A DNA stretch of 64,000 bases from CAVVFX01 sp963777595 (GTDB taxonomy: Bacteria > Acidobacteriota > Terriglobia > Bryobacterales > Bryobacteraceae): assembly GCA_963777595.1 (NCBI GenBank), contig CAVZRE010000023.1, positions 1 through 64,000 of the forward strand, given 5' to 3'. The position numbers and the translations under genes were made by a program. Below, piece after piece: positions 63,169-64,000 of this stretch (position 1 is its first letter; the number at the start of each line of letters is the position of its first letter). The notes under the pieces were generated by a model. That model made no database searches, was not told the origin of the DNA, and worked only from the letters and a program-made list of their open reading frames with translations.

Positions 63169-64000
63169 GTGAGAATCTCCGAACTGGCGAGCCAGTTAGG
63201 CATCGCGTACGACGGCGACGGCGAGGTCGAAATCGATCAAGCCGCGCCGCTGGACACTGCCGTTGCGGGACAACTAGCGTTCGTCGTAACGGCGAAGGCT
63301 GCAGCCACGGCACTCCAATCGGCGGCCTGCCTGATTGTTCCGCCGGCGTATCCCCGTCCGGATGCCCAAACCGTCCTGCGTGCGGACAATCCTCGTGCGG
63401 CCTTTGCCCGCGCGCTCGCTTTGCTCTATCCCGAGGAACTGGTTCGCCCGTCGATCCACCGGAGTTCCTGCATCGAAGCCTCCGCGTCCATCGATCCGAC
63501 TGCGCAGATCGGTCCGCACGCCGTAGTGGGGGCCCAATCCATCATCGGCGCGGGAGTCCGGCTCGGAACCGGCAGCGTGATCGGCGCAGACGTCCGGATC
63601 GGAGCTCGCTCCCGCCTCTACCCTAACGTCACTATTTATGATGGCGTGCGGATCGGCTTGAACGCGGTGATTCACTCCGGCGCGGTGATCGGAGCAGACG
63701 GTTTCGGCTTCGCGCACGAGGGCGGCAAATACCAGAAGTTCCCGCAAGTGGGAACCGTCGAGATCGGCGATGACGTGGAGATCGGCGCCAACACTTGTAT
63801 CGACCGCGCGGCGCTGGGCGTCACGAAAATCGGCAACGGGGTCAAGCTTGACAACCTGGTTCACATTGCGCACAATTGCCGCATCGGCGACAACGTCGTC
63901 ATTGCGGCGCAGACCGGTCTCTCCGGCGGCATCGTGGTCGAGGACGACGCGGTGATCGGCGGCCAGGTAGGGATCGGAGATAAGGCGCGGATCGAGCGCG
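63169..64000 (+). CDS. lpxD: UDP-3-O-acylglucosamine N-acyltransferase LpxD (partial)
   Basis: The frame from GTG 63169 runs off the window end, so 277 residues are visible. LpxD adds the second 3-hydroxyacyl chain to UDP-3-O-acyl-glucosamine in lipid A synthesis. The N-terminal uridine-binding part has QLAFVVTAKAAATALQSAAC and LVRPSIHRSSCIEASASIDP. The left-handed beta helix shows hexapeptide repeats from residue 105, and VGTVEIGDDVEIGANTCIDR followed by DNLVHIAHNCRIGDN is the family core with the catalytic His. The distance to fabZ-lpxA (over 50 kb in the window) shows the lipid A genes are split. Confidence 0.93.
   Translation, partial: MRISELASQLGIAYDGDGEVEIDQAAPLDTAVAGQLAFVVTAKAAATALQSAACLIVPPAYPRPDAQTVLRADNPRAAFARALALLYPEELVRPSIHRSSCIEASASIDPTAQIGPHAVVGAQSIIGAGVRLGTGSVIGADVRIGARSRLYPNVTIYDGVRIGLNAVIHSGAVIGADGFGFAHEGGKYQKFPQVGTVEIGDDVEIGANTCIDRAALGVTKIGNGVKLDNLVHIAHNCRIGDNVVIAAQTGLSGGIVVEDDAVIGGQVGIGDKARIER

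Noticed and set aside
1..64000. CRISPR array, prophage or insertion sequence
   Set aside because: No regularly spaced repeats, phage structural genes or transposases were found in either strand.

Overview
The window looks like chromosomal DNA of an acidobacterium, most like the Bryobacter/Solibacter group. This is inferred from gene content and not from a marker-gene comparison. The signs are large Oar-type TonB-dependent receptors with an N-terminal carboxypeptidase-regulatory-like domain, a PEP-CTERM protein, lipid A genes (fabZ, lpxA, lpxI, lpxD), ompH/skp, many secreted proteins with no known function, and dispersed palindromic repeats between genes. No phage, transposase or CRISPR array was seen.

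Layout. 0-6 kb: tRNA-Phe, an ABC-F ATPase, a fumarylacetoacetase-fold enzyme next to an aldehyde dehydrogenase (probably sugar-acid catabolism), LemA and a nucleotidyltransferase-like protein. 6-12 kb: a GAF-GAF-ANTAR regulator, UDP-glucose dehydrogenase, and a tightly coupled fabZ-lpxA-ORF81-lpxI lipid A cluster. 12-19 kb: a secreted esterase/beta-propeller protein, a long inverted repeat, a tandem SagB-type nitroreductase coupled to a small unknown protein, a Uma2 protein and a TPR membrane protein. 19-26 kb: a DUF2142-like membrane protein, a chimeric remnant (beta-helix protein joined to a GNAT), SnoaL-like and GNAT proteins, a double class II aldolase, coaA and an HdeD-like protein. 26-33 kb: queG, a radical SAM enzyme with a possible tetraether/membrane-spanning lipid synthase relationship, a PEP-CTERM protein and a secreted protein. 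33-52 kb: three very large Oar-like receptors, a STAS protein, lepB, a DJ-1/PfpI protein, a Gfo/Idh oxidoreductase, guaB and a secreted hydrolase between two receptors. 52-64 kb: sixA, two GT39-like membrane proteins, yggX, a Uma2 protein, citrate synthase, ompH, a YncE/phosphoesterase protein, two Flp-type pilins and the start of lpxD.

A striking property is the number of single- or double-base frameshifts in otherwise well-preserved genes: aldehyde dehydrogenase, radical SAM enzyme (three), two receptors (three), citrate synthase (two), a membrane protein, a pilin and the beta-helix remnant. Several lie in runs of G or C. Reading through them restores family-like protein, so much of this may be sequencing or assembly error. 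It creates false features, including an apparent citrate synthase-Uma2 fusion.

Functional themes are outer-membrane and envelope building (lipid A, Skp, LepB, UDP-glucuronate supply, GT39-like proteins, possible membrane-spanning lipids), uptake of polymers through Oar-like receptors with secreted hydrolases, and housekeeping (guaB, coaA, gltA, queG).
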